The notes under the pieces were generated by a model that worked only from the letters and a program-made list of their open reading frames with translations, was not told the origin of the DNA and did not search any database. From Paenibacillus arenilitoris (GTDB lineage Bacteria; Bacillota; Bacilli; Paenibacillales; Paenibacillaceae): a DNA stretch of 64,000 nt. The translations under genes and the position numbers were made by a program. Positions 52,007-61,110 of the stretch are shown in pieces (the stretch's first letter is position 1; the number at the start of each line of letters is the position of its first letter). The stretch covers positions 186,001 to 250,000 of the forward strand of contig NZ_JACXIY010000014.1 of the NCBI RefSeq assembly GCF_014705655.1. Direction: 5' to 3'.

Positions 52007-52870
52007 CTATTTGGATCGCGCAGCGGCATTCGCCTGACGCAATTGGCGGGGCGAGCAGCCGTATTTGAGCCGAAACGCACGATCGAAATGCGGCAGCGTG
52101 TTGAAGCCGGAGCCGAAGCATACCTCCGTCACCGGCAGGTCGGAGCTCAGCAGCAGCGATCTGGCGAATTGCAATCGCAGCTCCTGCAGGCAGTTTTGAT
52201 AGGAGGTGCCGGTTTGCTTCTTGAACATTTCGCTGAAGTAATTGGCCGATAGTCCGCTCAAATTCGCGATTTGCTCTAACGTAACCGGCTCGCGGAAGTG
52301 GTGCTGGAGATAAAGCAGCGCTTTCTCGATCGAAGCGTGGAGAGGACCGCCGAGCCTTGCCGGCTTGCCCGCGCGTTCGGCGTCGTTATGGCGGGCGAGG
52401 TCGATGAGCAGCCGCTGGACGCAGCACTGGATGACCGCTTCGCTCTCGCGCCCGGGATGATGGACCTCCGTCCAGATGCGGGCGAATTCCCGTTCCATAT
52501 CGGCTGCGGCTTCCCCTTCGAACGTATGCATAAGGTTGGCGGCATCCTGAAGCAGGCGGTGCAGCAGACCGTCCTTGACCAGATGCTCGCGGAAAATAAA
52601 ATTGTACAAGCGGATCGTTACGCCCTCATCGGGGACGATCTCGTGGAAATCCGCCGTCGTCAGCAGAAACGCCGTCCCTCTTCCAAGCCGCAGCGGGACG
52701 CCGTTCACGACATGCGTACCGGTACCGGACACGACGAAGGCCATCTCGAAAAAATCATGCCAGTGCGTCGTGATCGTCCGGTCGATCTGATGCTTATAAA
52801 TTTGGTAGGGGGAGGACAAGCCGAAGTAGTGCTCGCTTAGCAGCCGCTCAGGCGCCGCGTTTCCTTGCAT
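52007..52870 (-). CDS. AraC family transcriptional regulator
   Basis: A 287-residue regulator with an N-terminal cupin sensor (TTHWHDFFEMAFVVSGTGTH, VNGVPLRLGRGTAFLLT) and a C-terminal double helix-turn-helix (EPVTLEQIANLSGLSANYFS, EMFKKQTGTS and GFNTLPHFDRAFRLKYGCSP). I chose the ATG behind AAGGGGGG. The PhyH-type gene lies 35 bases upstream on the same strand, and this pairing is frequent in Paenibacillus-type genomes. Confidence 0.92.
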   Translation of the reverse strand: MQGNAAPERLLSEHYFGLSSPYQIYKHQIDRTITTHWHDFFEMAFVVSGTGTHVVNGVPLRLGRGTAFLLTTADFHEIVPDEGVTIRLYNFIFREHLVKDGLLHRLLQDAANLMHTFEGEAAADMEREFARIWTEVHHPGRESEAVIQCCVQRLLIDLARHNDAERAGKPARLGGPLHASIEKALLYLQHHFREPVTLEQIANLSGLSANYFSEMFKKQTGTSYQNCLQELRLQFARSLLLSSDLPVTEVCFGSGFNTLPHFDRAFRLKYGCSPRQLRQANAAARSK

Positions 52871-52905
52871 GCCTTTCCCCCCTTTCTTCCAATTAGTTAT
52901 CGATG

Positions 52906-53649
52906 TTACGCGTTCACGAACGGGCTGCCCGCCAGATCCTTGCCTCTGGCCAGCCATACTTTATGATTCGCGTTCTTCTCCGGAATGACCTTCGCCTCCG
53001 TCGAAAAATACCGCATCGTATAGCCGCAGCGGCGGTACGGGCTTTTGTTCGGCGCGGCGCCGTGAACGATGCGGGAATCGTGCAGCGAGCACTCGCCCGG
53101 CTCCAGCTCGAAATAGACCGCCTTCGATTCGTCGACCTTGCGGATTTCCGTGCCGAAAATATTTTCGCTGCCGTCCACTTCCTTATACTCGGAGAAGCCA
53201 TTATGATGCGTTCCCGGAACGACGCGCATGCAGCCGTTCTCCTTCGTGCTGCGGTCGATCGCCAGCCAGACGGTCACGATGTTGTCGAAACGGTCGAGGC
53301 GTCCTTTCCAATAGGCGGAATCCTCGTGCCACGGCGTCTGCTTGCCGACGAGCGGCTCCTTGCAAATGAAATGGCTGGACCACAGGCCGATGTTCGGCCC
53401 GATGAGCGGCTCGACCAGATCGAGCACCTCGTCGCTCAGCAGAAACTTCAGCAGCCGCTCGTCGCGGAAATGCGGCGTATCGAGCTCGCTGTTGAGCTTT
53501 CTTCCGACAAGCTCCCACTGTTCCTCGAATATCCCCGACAGCTCCGCCATTTTCTCCGGACTGAACAGCTGTTTCCTGTACAGGGCGTACCCGTTCTTCC
53601 CGTAATGTTCGATCTCTGCGGACGATAAGCTTATTGCCGTCATCGACAA
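52906..53649 (-). CDS. Phytanoyl-CoA dioxygenase-family protein
   Basis: A 247-residue Fe(II)/2-oxoglutarate oxygenase. The iron ligands are visible as HxD in TPWHEDSAYW and the distal His in SRIVHGAAPN; a 2-oxoglutarate-binding Arg is likely in the YRRCGYTMRYF stretch. FTDTP-type early residues and GCMRVVPGTHHNG are typical. The substrate is unknown. It is probably co-transcribed with the AraC-type gene downstream. Confidence 0.9.
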   Translation of the reverse strand: MSMTAISLSSAEIEHYGKNGYALYRKQLFSPEKMAELSGIFEEQWELVGRKLNSELDTPHFRDERLLKFLLSDEVLDLVEPLIGPNIGLWSSHFICKEPLVGKQTPWHEDSAYWKGRLDRFDNIVTVWLAIDRSTKENGCMRVVPGTHHNGFSEYKEVDGSENIFGTEIRKVDESKAVYFELEPGECSLHDSRIVHGAAPNKSPYRRCGYTMRYFSTEAKVIPEKNANHKVWLARGKDLAGSPFVNA

Positions 53650-53837
53650 TCCCTCCGATTGCGCTTAGGATAGGTTCACAGTTCCTATACTAAACGGTCC
53701 GCTTTCCGAATGCTTCCCTTCGCTTCCGATAAAGTATGCATATTTTCGGATCGGCGCGGCAGGGCAACCATTCTCATTAACAGCTCGGCCGAAGGCCGCG
53801 CTTGGCCGGGATTGCTTTGCGATTGGACGGCTTAGCC

Positions 53838-54024
53838 TTTTAATTTCAAAAACTGAAACAAAATGCGAAAGAAGGAGATTTCGCAGGCGTTTAGTTTCAA
53901 ATTTTGAAAATAAGTCGGTTAATATGGAAAGATGAAGCGCGTATAAAACCGTTTAATTTCATATATTGAAACGAAATAACGAATGAGTGAAGTCAAGAGC
54001 AATTTAGTTTCATTTTTTGAAATT
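53838..54024. repeat. Array of four TTTARTTTCA-N5-TGAAA palindromes
   Basis: TTTCA-N5-TGAAA cores lie at 53844-53858, 53895-53909, 53957-53971 and 54008-54022, each preceded by TTTAA or TTTAG. The spacing is 51, 62 and 51 bases. The rest of the gap between the PhyH-type gene and the next terminator (53650-53837) holds no recognisable gene. Confidence 0.85.
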
Positions 54025-54052
54025 AGCATCGCCGTATCATGACCGTCGAAAT

Positions 54053-54103
54053 TAAAAAAAGGGCTGACTCTCAGGTCGTTTCACGGCCTTTTGAGATAGC
54101 CCC
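54053..54103 (-). terminator. Terminator of the DHA2 exporter at 54156
   Basis: GGGGCTATCTCA pairs with TGAGAGTCAGCCC (one bulge) with inner GGCCGTGAAACGACC pairing. Seven T follow on the minus strand. Confidence 0.88.
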
Positions 54104-54155
54104 TTCATTGCCGCCCTATAACGTCTATTTGCGATCGATCGGCTTCTTTTCTAAA

Positions 54156-55502
54156 CTAGCTCTCGACAGGCCGCTCCTTCATCGCGCCTTCCATGTTCCG
54201 GTTGCGGATTCGCAGCGCGGCAGCGAACGCGACGACGCTGCCGATCAGCCCGAACAGAAATAACGAATGGAAGCCGCCGACCATGTCGCTCTGCCCGTAT
54301 AGAAGGGCGCCCATGATCGTCACGCCGACGGCGGTCCCGATATTACGGCAGAACATGAGGAACGACGTCGCGATCCCCTTCTGATGCGGCTCCACCAGCT
54401 GCTGGGCGGAAATCATCGATACCGTGGACGTGAGTCCGAAGCCGAGTCCGAGCACGGTCATCGCTCCGAATACATACCAGAAGCCCGTGTTCGCGTCAAT
54501 AAGTATAAAGAGGATGCCCGATGCGACGAGCAGGCCGTTTCCGATCAACAGCAGCTTCCGGTAGCCGTACCGCAGTACCCATTTGCCGGCGGGCACCGAC
54601 AGCACCATCCAGCCGATCGCGAGCCCGAGCAGAGCGAGGCCGCTCATGAACAGGCTTTCCCCCGCGATGTCCTGCAGAAACAACGGAACGAAGCTGCCGA
54701 TGCCGAAGAGCGCGGCGCATGCGGCGAAGCCGTTCAAATTGATCCAGCGGATCGTCGGATCCTGAACCAGCGATAGCGGCACGATCGGCGAAGGCTGCTT
54801 CTTCTCGTAATAATAGAACGCGATCAGGACGGCGGCGCCGAGCGCGGCGAGCGGAACCTGGTACTTCTCCAGCACCGTCACGAGCAGGATCAGGCTGACC
54901 CCTGAGGCGAACAGCAGCGCGCCGATATAATCGATGCTCGTCTTCTTCGGCGTGTAGGCTTCCTTGTAAGGCAGCAGCGTCGCGAAGGCGAGCAGGCATA
55001 CCGGCAAATTGACGTAAAAGATCCAGCGCCAGTTCATGTACTCGACGAAAAACGCGCCGAGCAGCGGGGCGAGGATGGCCGACAGCCCCCACATTCCGGT
55101 GAACAAGGCTTGAATTTTGCCCCGCTTCTCGATTCTGAACAGATCGCCCGCGATGATCATCGGGAACGGCGTCATAATGCCGGCGCCGATTCCTTGGATC
55201 GCCCGGAACGCAACGAGCTGCACCATGTTCTGCGACAGGCCGCACAGCAGCGAGCCGATCAGGAAGAACAAAATGCCGAAGCCGAATACGTGCTTCCTTC
55301 CGAACATATCCGATATTCGCCCTGCGACGGGGGCGAGCACCGTGCAAAAAATCATGTAGGACGCGAACGACCAGGCGTACAGGTCGAACCGGCCCAGCTC
55401 CTCGGCGATGACCGGCATCGTCGTATTCATGATGGTCGTGTCGATGGATGCGACCAGCATGGCCAAGACGATGCTGATCATGACGGTCGTTCTGCTTTTC
55501 AT
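54156..55502 (-). CDS. MFS multidrug exporter, DHA2 family
   Basis: A 448-residue exporter with about 14 membrane segments. It has motif D1-like ASIDTTIMNTTMPVIAEEL, motif A GRISDMFGRKHVF and motif C near GFFVEYMNWRWIFYVNLP. I chose the ATG after AGAGAGGTG. It is the third DHA2 exporter in the window and has no regulator next to it. Confidence 0.92.
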   Translation of the reverse strand: MKSRTTVMISIVLAMLVASIDTTIMNTTMPVIAEELGRFDLYAWSFASYMIFCTVLAPVAGRISDMFGRKHVFGFGILFFLIGSLLCGLSQNMVQLVAFRAIQGIGAGIMTPFPMIIAGDLFRIEKRGKIQALFTGMWGLSAILAPLLGAFFVEYMNWRWIFYVNLPVCLLAFATLLPYKEAYTPKKTSIDYIGALLFASGVSLILLVTVLEKYQVPLAALGAAVLIAFYYYEKKQPSPIVPLSLVQDPTIRWINLNGFAACAALFGIGSFVPLFLQDIAGESLFMSGLALLGLAIGWMVLSVPAGKWVLRYGYRKLLLIGNGLLVASGILFILIDANTGFWYVFGAMTVLGLGFGLTSTVSMISAQQLVEPHQKGIATSFLMFCRNIGTAVGVTIMGALLYGQSDMVGGFHSLFLFGLIGSVVAFAAALRIRNRNMEGAMKERPVES

Positions 55503-55556
55503 ACTCGCACCTCTCTCCCACGGTTGGAGGCCCGATTCGCACAATTGCCCCTTGCC

Positions 55557-56147
55557 TTAATCCTTACGGAACGCTTCATTGTAGCAGCGCCTGCAGACCG
55601 GCTTGTAGTCTTCGTTGCCGCCGACCTGGATCTGCTCGCCCGTATTGACCGGCTGCCCGTCGCGGAAGCGGATGACCATCGTCGCCTTGCGGTCGCAATA
55701 CCAGCAGATCGTCTTGATCTCCTCGATCTTGTCCGCCTGCACCAGCAGGTTGTAGCTTCCCTCGAACAGCCGGTTTTGAAAATCGTTCTTCAGACCGAAG
55801 GCCATCACCGGAATATGAAGCTCGTCCACCACCCGTGTCAGCTCGAGCACGTGATGCCGCTTCAAAAACTGCGCTTCGTCGACCAGCACGCAATAAATTT
55901 TCGAAGGGGCCGCGGCCGAGACGAACGATCGGACGCTTTCGAACAGGTCCGTATCGTCGTGCACCGGGACCGCCTCCCGCTCGAATCCTACCCGCGATCC
56001 GACGCGGTCGACGCTCTCCCTTGCTCCGACGGAAGGCGAATAAATAAGCACCGGCTTGCCCTGCTCCTCGTAATTGTGGGCGACTTTGATGATTTCAAAC
56101 GATTTGCCGCTGTTCATCGTTCCGTATTTGTAATACAACTGTGCCAA
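55557..56147 (-). CDS. tdk: Thymidine kinase
   Basis: A 196-residue type II thymidine kinase that phosphorylates thymidine in salvage. The P-loop is YGTMNSGKS (residues 8-16), the catalytic stretch is [14 protein letters not shown], and the zinc ligands are CWYCDRK and CRRC. The start is TTG with GGAGGAGAG 6 bases upstream. TerC is encoded 83 bases upstream on the same strand. Confidence 0.95.
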   Translation of the reverse strand: MAQLYYKYGTMNSGKSFEIIKVAHNYEEQGKPVLIYSPSVGARESVDRVGSRVGFEREAVPVHDDTDLFESVRSFVSAAAPSKIYCVLVDEAQFLKRHHVLELTRVVDELHIPVMAFGLKNDFQNRLFEGSYNLLVQADKIEEIKTICWYCDRKATMVIRFRDGQPVNTGEQIQVGGNEDYKPVCRRCYNEAFRKD

Positions 56148-56230
56148 TCCAATCTCTCCTCCACTACCCGTTCAATATTCCCATTATACAGGAAGGAGAC
56201 GCGAGCCAAAATAGCAGCCGCGAACAAATG

Positions 56231-57037
56231 TCAGTTCGCCGCCTCCGCCACGTTTTTCTTGGCCTCCTCCTTGTCGCTGGACAAGAACCAGCCGCCTGCC
56301 GCGATCAGGACGAGCACCAGGTAGAACGTTGCCTTCCAGCCCGTGGAATGGGCAAAGTCGTGCGGAATGACCGCAAGCGAAGGGTGCGACAGCGTCACGA
56401 CCGCCAGCTTCACGCCGACCCAGCCGACGATGACGAACGCGGCGGTCTCGAGTCCCGGCCTGCGCTCGAGAAGCTTCACGAATACGGTCGCGGCGAACCG
56501 CATAATGACGAGCCCGATGAAGCCGCCCACAAAAATGACGGCGAAATGGCCTCCGTCCATGCCCCCGATTTTCGGAAGATTCGTCGTCGGAAGGGCGACC
56601 GCCAGCGCTACCGCCGCCAAAATCGAATCGACCGCGAAGGCGATATCCGCCACTTCGACCTTAAGTACGGTCAGCCAGAAGCCGCTGCCCTTCTTGGCCG
56701 GCTTCTCTTCTTGCTTCTCCGCCGCTTTGACGTCCGCATCCGCCTTCTTGACGACGGCTTTGCGGAAGAGATGATTCAAGGCGACGAACAATAAGTATAA
56801 CGCTCCGATTGCCTGCACCTGCCACACGTCCACGAGGAACGAGATGGCGAACAACGAGCCGAATCGGAATACGAACGCTCCCGCAAGGCCGTAGAACAGC
56901 GCCTTCTTCCTCTCCTTCTCGGGCAAATGCTTAACCATGATCGCGAGGACGAGCGCGTTATCCGCGGCAAGCAGCCCTTCGATCGCGATCAGCACGAGCA
57001 GCACCCAACCATACTCCAACAACAAACCTAACTCCAT
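56231..57037 (-). CDS. TerC family membrane protein under a manganese riboswitch
   Basis: A 268-residue protein with about seven to nine membrane segments. The paired acidic motifs of the TerC family are EGLLAADNALVLAIMVKHLP (residues 22-41) and ADIAFAVDSILAAVALA. TerC/MeeF-type proteins export manganese in Bacillus and help load it into exoenzymes. A charged Lys/Glu loop (KKADADVKAAEKQEEKPAKK) is in the middle. A yybP-ykoY riboswitch precedes it, so it should respond to Mn(II). GAGGAGGA precedes the chosen ATG. Confidence 0.93.
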   Translation of the reverse strand: MELGLLLEYGWVLLVLIAIEGLLAADNALVLAIMVKHLPEKERKKALFYGLAGAFVFRFGSLFAISFLVDVWQVQAIGALYLLFVALNHLFRKAVVKKADADVKAAEKQEEKPAKKGSGFWLTVLKVEVADIAFAVDSILAAVALAVALPTTNLPKIGGMDGGHFAVIFVGGFIGLVIMRFAATVFVKLLERRPGLETAAFVIVGWVGVKLAVVTLSHPSLAVIPHDFAHSTGWKATFYLVLVLIAAGGWFLSSDKEEAKKNVAEAAN

Positions 57038-57073
57038 TCCCATTCCTCCTCGTTTTGTTCGGCTAGAAAGCAA

Positions 57074-57113
57074 CAAAAAAAGAGACCTCTGCCTTGGGAT
57101 AGGCAAAGGTCTC
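57074..57113 (-). terminator. Expression-platform terminator of the riboswitch
   Basis: GAGACCTTTGCC (57102-57113) pairs with GGCAGAGGTCTC (57082-57093). Eight T (57074-57081) follow. Confidence 0.9.
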
Positions 57114-57205
57114 ACTAACAACGCCGCAACGTTGCCAATAAAGCCGGAGAATCGGTATTCTCGGATTGACGACTTTATTGTGGAAGCTACTCCCCTTTGT
57201 TACTA
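57074..57205 (-). promoter_or_regulatory. yybP-ykoY manganese riboswitch
   Basis: Conserved blocks in order on the minus strand: AAAGGGGAGTAGC (57188-57200 area), CGTCAA, and GTGAGACCTTTGCC, which pairs with GGCAGAGGTCTC followed by T. They match the yybP-ykoY family, which senses Mn(II) and usually lets transcription continue when Mn is bound. It sits 37 bases before TerC. Confidence 0.95.
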
Positions 57206-57283
57206 TTGCTAACCGTATGGCACGGCATTCGCGCCGCGCATACAGGTTGTTACGTGCCAAGCCGCGGATAGGTTCCCGATTTT

Positions 57284-57314
57284 CGAAAAAAATTATCGGG
57301 AAGCCTTCTTCCCG
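57284..57314 (-). terminator. Terminator of the TelA operon
   Basis: CGGGAAG-AAGG-CTTCCCG, then ATAATTTTTTT on the minus strand, 5 bases after the telA-type stop codon. Confidence 0.85.
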
Positions 57315-57319
57315 CCGAT

Positions 57320-58411
57320 TTATTCCAGAAAGCCTTTGGCCGCGGCCGCAGGAATTTCGGCCTGTCCGCCGGAGGCGGCTTGAATGCCGAGACGCTGGCC
57401 GACCTGCTGGTTGATCTGCGTCATCTTCTGCGTCTGCTGCGACACGGTCTGAATGATCTGGCGGTTGGAGTTCTCGTACTTGTCCATCGCCGAGAACAGA
57501 TCCGACATGGCTCGCTCGACCAGCTCCATGCTCATCGCCGGCTTCGTCAGCGCCTGATTCGCTTTCTCGCTCGTCTCGTTCAGAAGCCGGGCGTTCTCGG
57601 CGAATTGGTTGCCCAGCATTTCGTTCGTCGAATTGACGGCTTCGATCGCCTTCATCTGATCGTCGATCGCGCTCGCGATCAGCACGGACACCGACATGAG
57701 ATGCTGCGTCTTGTCGATCGAGCTGTCCAGCGCGTCCATCAGCTTGTCGTTCGTGTCGTTGATGATGTCCGTCGCGGCGATCGCCTGCTGGTACAGCATG
57801 ATCATCTCCGTGTACGTTTGCAGCTTCGTGACGACCTTCCGCAGCCCGCGTTCGAGATACGTCTTGCGGTGCTCGTTCTCCGGCTTCGCGATCTCCTCCT
57901 CGAACATTTGCTTGAGGCGGTTGCCGTATTCCACGAGCAATTGCAGATCGTACACGTTGTCGAGGCTGCTCCGCTTCAGGTTACGCATATGGATGACGTT
58001 TTCCTCAAGGTTGTCCCGGCCGTCGCGCAGCGACTTGACGATCGCCTGCACGTTCGTTTTGGCCGACTGGTACTTGTAGATGTAGTTTTTCATCGGCGCC
58101 TTGCGAAGCAGCTTCTGAACGAGCGACAGCTGCTTGCTCCGGCTCAGCTCCTCCACCTCGCCGCGCAGCTTCAGCATGTTGTTCGTCACTTCGTTCCGTT
58201 TGCCGGACATCAGATCCGTTAGCGGACGCTCCAGCAGCGTCAGCGTCTGGCTCGAACGCTCCAGCGTCTTCTGCCCCTTCTTCGTAATTTCGTCCATCAA
58301 CGAATCAAGATGCATGGCGTCGGTTGTCGCCACCTTCTGCATCGTGTTTTGGACTTCCTGCTCCAGCTTGTTCAAATCCTCGTTTTTGATCGAGACGAGC
58401 TGCGTGGCCAT
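57320..58411 (-). CDS. TelA/YaaN-type toxic-anion-resistance protein
   Basis: A 363-residue, largely alpha-helical protein with coiled-coil character and no membrane segment. It resembles Bacillus YaaN/TelA (LLERPLTDLMSGKRNEVTNN, VIHMRNLKRSSLDNVYDLQL, AIAATDIINDTNDKLMDALD). TelA proteins are linked to tellurite and other anion resistance, but their molecular role is unknown. The XpaC-like gene is 16 bases upstream, the same pair as xpaC-yaaN in Bacillus. It is the last gene of the Ter-linked operon. Confidence 0.9.
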   Translation of the reverse strand: MATQLVSIKNEDLNKLEQEVQNTMQKVATTDAMHLDSLMDEITKKGQKTLERSSQTLTLLERPLTDLMSGKRNEVTNNMLKLRGEVEELSRSKQLSLVQKLLRKAPMKNYIYKYQSAKTNVQAIVKSLRDGRDNLEENVIHMRNLKRSSLDNVYDLQLLVEYGNRLKQMFEEEIAKPENEHRKTYLERGLRKVVTKLQTYTEMIMLYQQAIAATDIINDTNDKLMDALDSSIDKTQHLMSVSVLIASAIDDQMKAIEAVNSTNEMLGNQFAENARLLNETSEKANQALTKPAMSMELVERAMSDLFSAMDKYENSNRQIIQTVSQQTQKMTQINQQVGQRLGIQAASGGQAEIPAAAAKGFLE

Positions 58412-58427
58412 CGGTTCTTCCCCCTTT

Positions 58428-59144
58428 TTAGTCGTTCAAGCGGTACCGCTGTTGGATGAGCTCGGCCTTCGTGCGGAGCTCCATAATATCCTTTTGTTCG
58501 AGCGTCTTCGTGTAGAAGGTCAGCTTCGAATCGACATCCTTGATGCCGTCGAGCAGCAGCCGCCGGTTTTGCCGCTTCGCCTCGCCGCTCAGCCTCAGGA
58601 ACGGGTTAATGGTCGAATTCAAATCCTTGCGGACGAGCCGGACGATATTGTGGTTGATGCTCGCGTCGCCAAGCGCGACCAGATCCGGGATCAGGCGGTT
58701 CAAGCGGGTCAGCAGCGCCAGCGTCTTCTGGACGATCTCGTCGTCCAGGTTGTTCTTCTCGCCTTCGAGCAAAATCATATCCTCGATGATGCCGATATAT
58801 TCCAGGGCGGACGCAAGCTCGGGATCCTGAACGGCCGCGGGAGCGGCCGCCTGCTGGGCGCTGTGCTGCTGCTGCGGGACGTTATGCTGCTGCGAGCCGC
58901 CAAATGGCGCTTGCGCCTGCAGCGGGGCGGGCTGCTGCTGCACTAGCGGCGCCGGCTGCCGCTCGGCTATGCGGGCGCTCTCTTCGACCGGTTTGCCGTT
59001 TCGTCCGCTCCAAAGCAAAGCCCCGAATAATCCGATCGCCGGAATCGCGATCGCGATATAGGGCGACGTCACCCAGTACGCGACAAGCCCGACGACATAG
59101 CTGCCGAGCGCGATCGCCGCCGTCTTCTTCATCGAACTCTTCAA
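58428..59144 (-). CDS. XpaC-like membrane protein
   Basis: A 238-residue protein starting at TTG behind GGAGGTG. Two hydrophobic segments (about 7-27 and 30-46) are followed by a Gln/Pro/Ala-rich linker (residues 60-105, many QQ and PA pairs) and a helical C-terminal domain (LEYIGIIEDMILLEGEKNNL, IVRLVRKDLNSTINPFLRLS). This is the layout of the XpaC (5-bromo-4-chloroindolyl phosphate hydrolysis) family. The function is unknown; it is a constant partner of TelA. Confidence 0.8.
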   Translation of the reverse strand: MKSSMKKTAAIALGSYVVGLVAYWVTSPYIAIAIPAIGLFGALLWSGRNGKPVEESARIAERQPAPLVQQQPAPLQAQAPFGGSQQHNVPQQQHSAQQAAAPAAVQDPELASALEYIGIIEDMILLEGEKNNLDDEIVQKTLALLTRLNRLIPDLVALGDASINHNIVRLVRKDLNSTINPFLRLSGEAKRQNRRLLLDGIKDVDSKLTFYTKTLEQKDIMELRTKAELIQQRYRLND

Positions 59145-59202
59145 TGTAGCACCTCCAACCTGACTGTTCCGCTTCGTGATGCACGCCTGTTTTATCTATT
59201 AA

Positions 59203-60258
59203 TTATCTCGTTTTTTGGGCCGCGAAGTCAATTTGTAAATCGGGCTGCTTCATGATGAGCGGCTGCTCCACGTAGCCGGCCTGAATGCCGAACCGCGGAG
59301 CCGGCGGCTCGATCGGTTTGCCTTGGAGCGCCTGCACGGCCAAATACGGCATGTTGACCCCCGACAAGCAAGTAATGTACAAGCCGCCCGACATGCGGGG
59401 ATTGATCTCGAGCAATTTCGGGACGTCGCCGCTATAGCGCACCTGAATGTTGAACGCATACGGAATTTTCAGCGATTTCGCGATTCGGTCCGCTATCTCG
59501 AGCAGCTCCGGCTTCGCCTCCAACAAGTACGTCCTTCCGGTCGACTTGCGTCGCGGAATCGCCGTCATAAGCTCGCCTTCGGCCGACGCGACGCAATCGA
59601 TGCTGTATTCGACGCCGCCGAGATACTCCATGACCATCAATGGCTCGAAGCGCTCCGCGCGCGACAGCGTATCGTACGCTTGCTTGAAGCTTGTGGACAA
59701 CGTGACGTATCCGTACAGCTCGCGCAGCGGATCGCGTCCGTCGTCGATAATCCGGAAGCCCATGCCGCCTTCGGATTTCGTCGGCTTGAAGCACACTCGA
59801 TGACCCGCTTCGGCCAATTCCCCGCAGGCGCGTTTGAATTGCTCGGCCGTATGCACGACGCGGTAGTCCGGAATGTCCACCAGCCCTTTACCCGCAATCG
59901 CCTCGTAAAATTTGTCCTTCTCGACCATCGAATCGAGCAGCTCGGTGTCGCGGCACACCATTACCTTCGTGCCGATCTCGTCGAACAGATGCGCGTAACG
60001 CGCAATCTCTTCCATATGCAGGCGGGGAATGAACAAATCGATGCCGTTCGTCCGGCAATAGTCGGCGCAGTACTCCGCATACTCGCTGCCGTACAGAGCA
60101 GGCTCCGTCCCCGGATGATCGGAGGCGAGCAGCGACATGTGGTTAATGTCGGGATGCGTGCCGAAAAACTCGAATTTCTCGCCGTCCGGGTTGTTTCTGA
60201 TCATATTAATGTAATGATAAGCGACCGAAAACCAACGGTTCATATAAATTTTTGTCAT
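59203..60258 (-). CDS. ATP-grasp ligase of the Ter-linked pathway
   Basis: A 351-residue ATP-grasp enzyme. The nucleotide site includes VCFKPTKSEGGMGFRII (the K and Gly-rich loop) and VMEYLGGVEYSIDCVA; the metal ligands are in LLEINPRMSGGLYI. Such enzymes form amide-type bonds through an acyl phosphate. In Ter-type clusters an ATP-grasp joins the products of the PRTase and lyase steps in a predicted pathway. The substrate is unknown. It follows the HAD gene by 24 bases. Confidence 0.9.
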   Translation of the reverse strand: MTKIYMNRWFSVAYHYINMIRNNPDGEKFEFFGTHPDINHMSLLASDHPGTEPALYGSEYAEYCADYCRTNGIDLFIPRLHMEEIARYAHLFDEIGTKVMVCRDTELLDSMVEKDKFYEAIAGKGLVDIPDYRVVHTAEQFKRACGELAEAGHRVCFKPTKSEGGMGFRIIDDGRDPLRELYGYVTLSTSFKQAYDTLSRAERFEPLMVMEYLGGVEYSIDCVASAEGELMTAIPRRKSTGRTYLLEAKPELLEIADRIAKSLKIPYAFNIQVRYSGDVPKLLEINPRMSGGLYITCLSGVNMPYLAVQALQGKPIEPPAPRFGIQAGYVEQPLIMKQPDLQIDFAAQKTR

Positions 60259-60282
60259 GGCTGGCGACCTCTTCCCTGTCTA

Positions 60283-61110
60283 TTAAGAATGGTGCGGCAC
60301 GTTCCGATCGGCTCCGCCGGCCGCGGCGTGCCTGAATATCGCCTCCAGCAGCTCCTCGGCGGCATAAGCCCCTCTCGCTTCGGTGAACCGGATATGCGGA
60401 TGCGAGTCATATACGCGTCCAAGCTCGCCGTGCGCGGGCGCGATCGCGTAATCGGCCGCGAGCAGCAGGCTCTCGTCGAGCAGACTGTCTCCGGCGGCGT
60501 ATACATAGGCCGAAGCCAGCTTCTCCTTCACGTACCGAAGCGCGGCTCCTTTGCTTACCTTCTCCGGAACCAGGTAAATTTTACGTCCTTGGAGCGAATA
60601 GCTCCAGCCGAGCTCCACCGCCTGCCTCCTCAGCTCCTCGAGCTGATCCAGAGGCAGGCTGTCCCTCTCGACGACGATGGAGTAGAACAGGTCGTCGCAC
60701 AGATCGGTCGACTTTACCCAGCTCGGGGAGGCTATCTTGGCGAACAGCTCGCCCATCTCGGCGCTTCCCGCGCAATACGTCTTCACGGCCTCTCTCACGT
60801 GCCGGTCCCATTCCCGGTCGATCCGTCCCTCTTCGAAGATCGCGCCGCCGTTGCTGACGATCGCATACCGCGGGCGAAGCTGCTCCTTAATGCCGAATAT
60901 GCGGTCGTACTGCGCCGGAATGCGCGTCGTTACCGGCACGAAGGAAAGCATCGAACCGAGCTCTCGAAGCTTGCCTAGCGCCGGCTTCGTCATATACGAA
61001 ATATGCCTGCCCTCATACAGCTCGACCGGCACCATGTCCTCAATCTCGATATTCCCTTTGGAACGGGCCGAATAGATGAGCGTCTGGTCCAAATCGCTCG
61101 CGAATATCAT
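60283..61110 (-). CDS. HAD phosphatase of the Ter-linked pathway
   Basis: A 275-residue HAD protein of the Cof/sucrose-phosphatase type. Motif I is FASDLDQTLIYS (nucleophile D6, acid D8), motif II is around VPVTTRIPAQ, and motif IV is AAGDSLLDESLLLAADYA. It should remove a phosphate from a sugar- or nucleotide-like intermediate. The ATGA overlap with the PRTase-StiP gene (61107-61110) shows close coupling. Confidence 0.9.
   Translation of the reverse strand: MIFASDLDQTLIYSARSKGNIEIEDMVPVELYEGRHISYMTKPALGKLRELGSMLSFVPVTTRIPAQYDRIFGIKEQLRPRYAIVSNGGAIFEEGRIDREWDRHVREAVKTYCAGSAEMGELFAKIASPSWVKSTDLCDDLFYSIVVERDSLPLDQLEELRRQAVELGWSYSLQGRKIYLVPEKVSKGAALRYVKEKLASAYVYAAGDSLLDESLLLAADYAIAPAHGELGRVYDSHPHIRFTEARGAYAAEELLEAIFRHAAAGGADRNVPHHS

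Noticed and set aside
53838-54024. Possible CRISPR array
   Set aside because: The conserved part is a short dyad with a variable centre, only four units occur, and there are no cas genes nearby.
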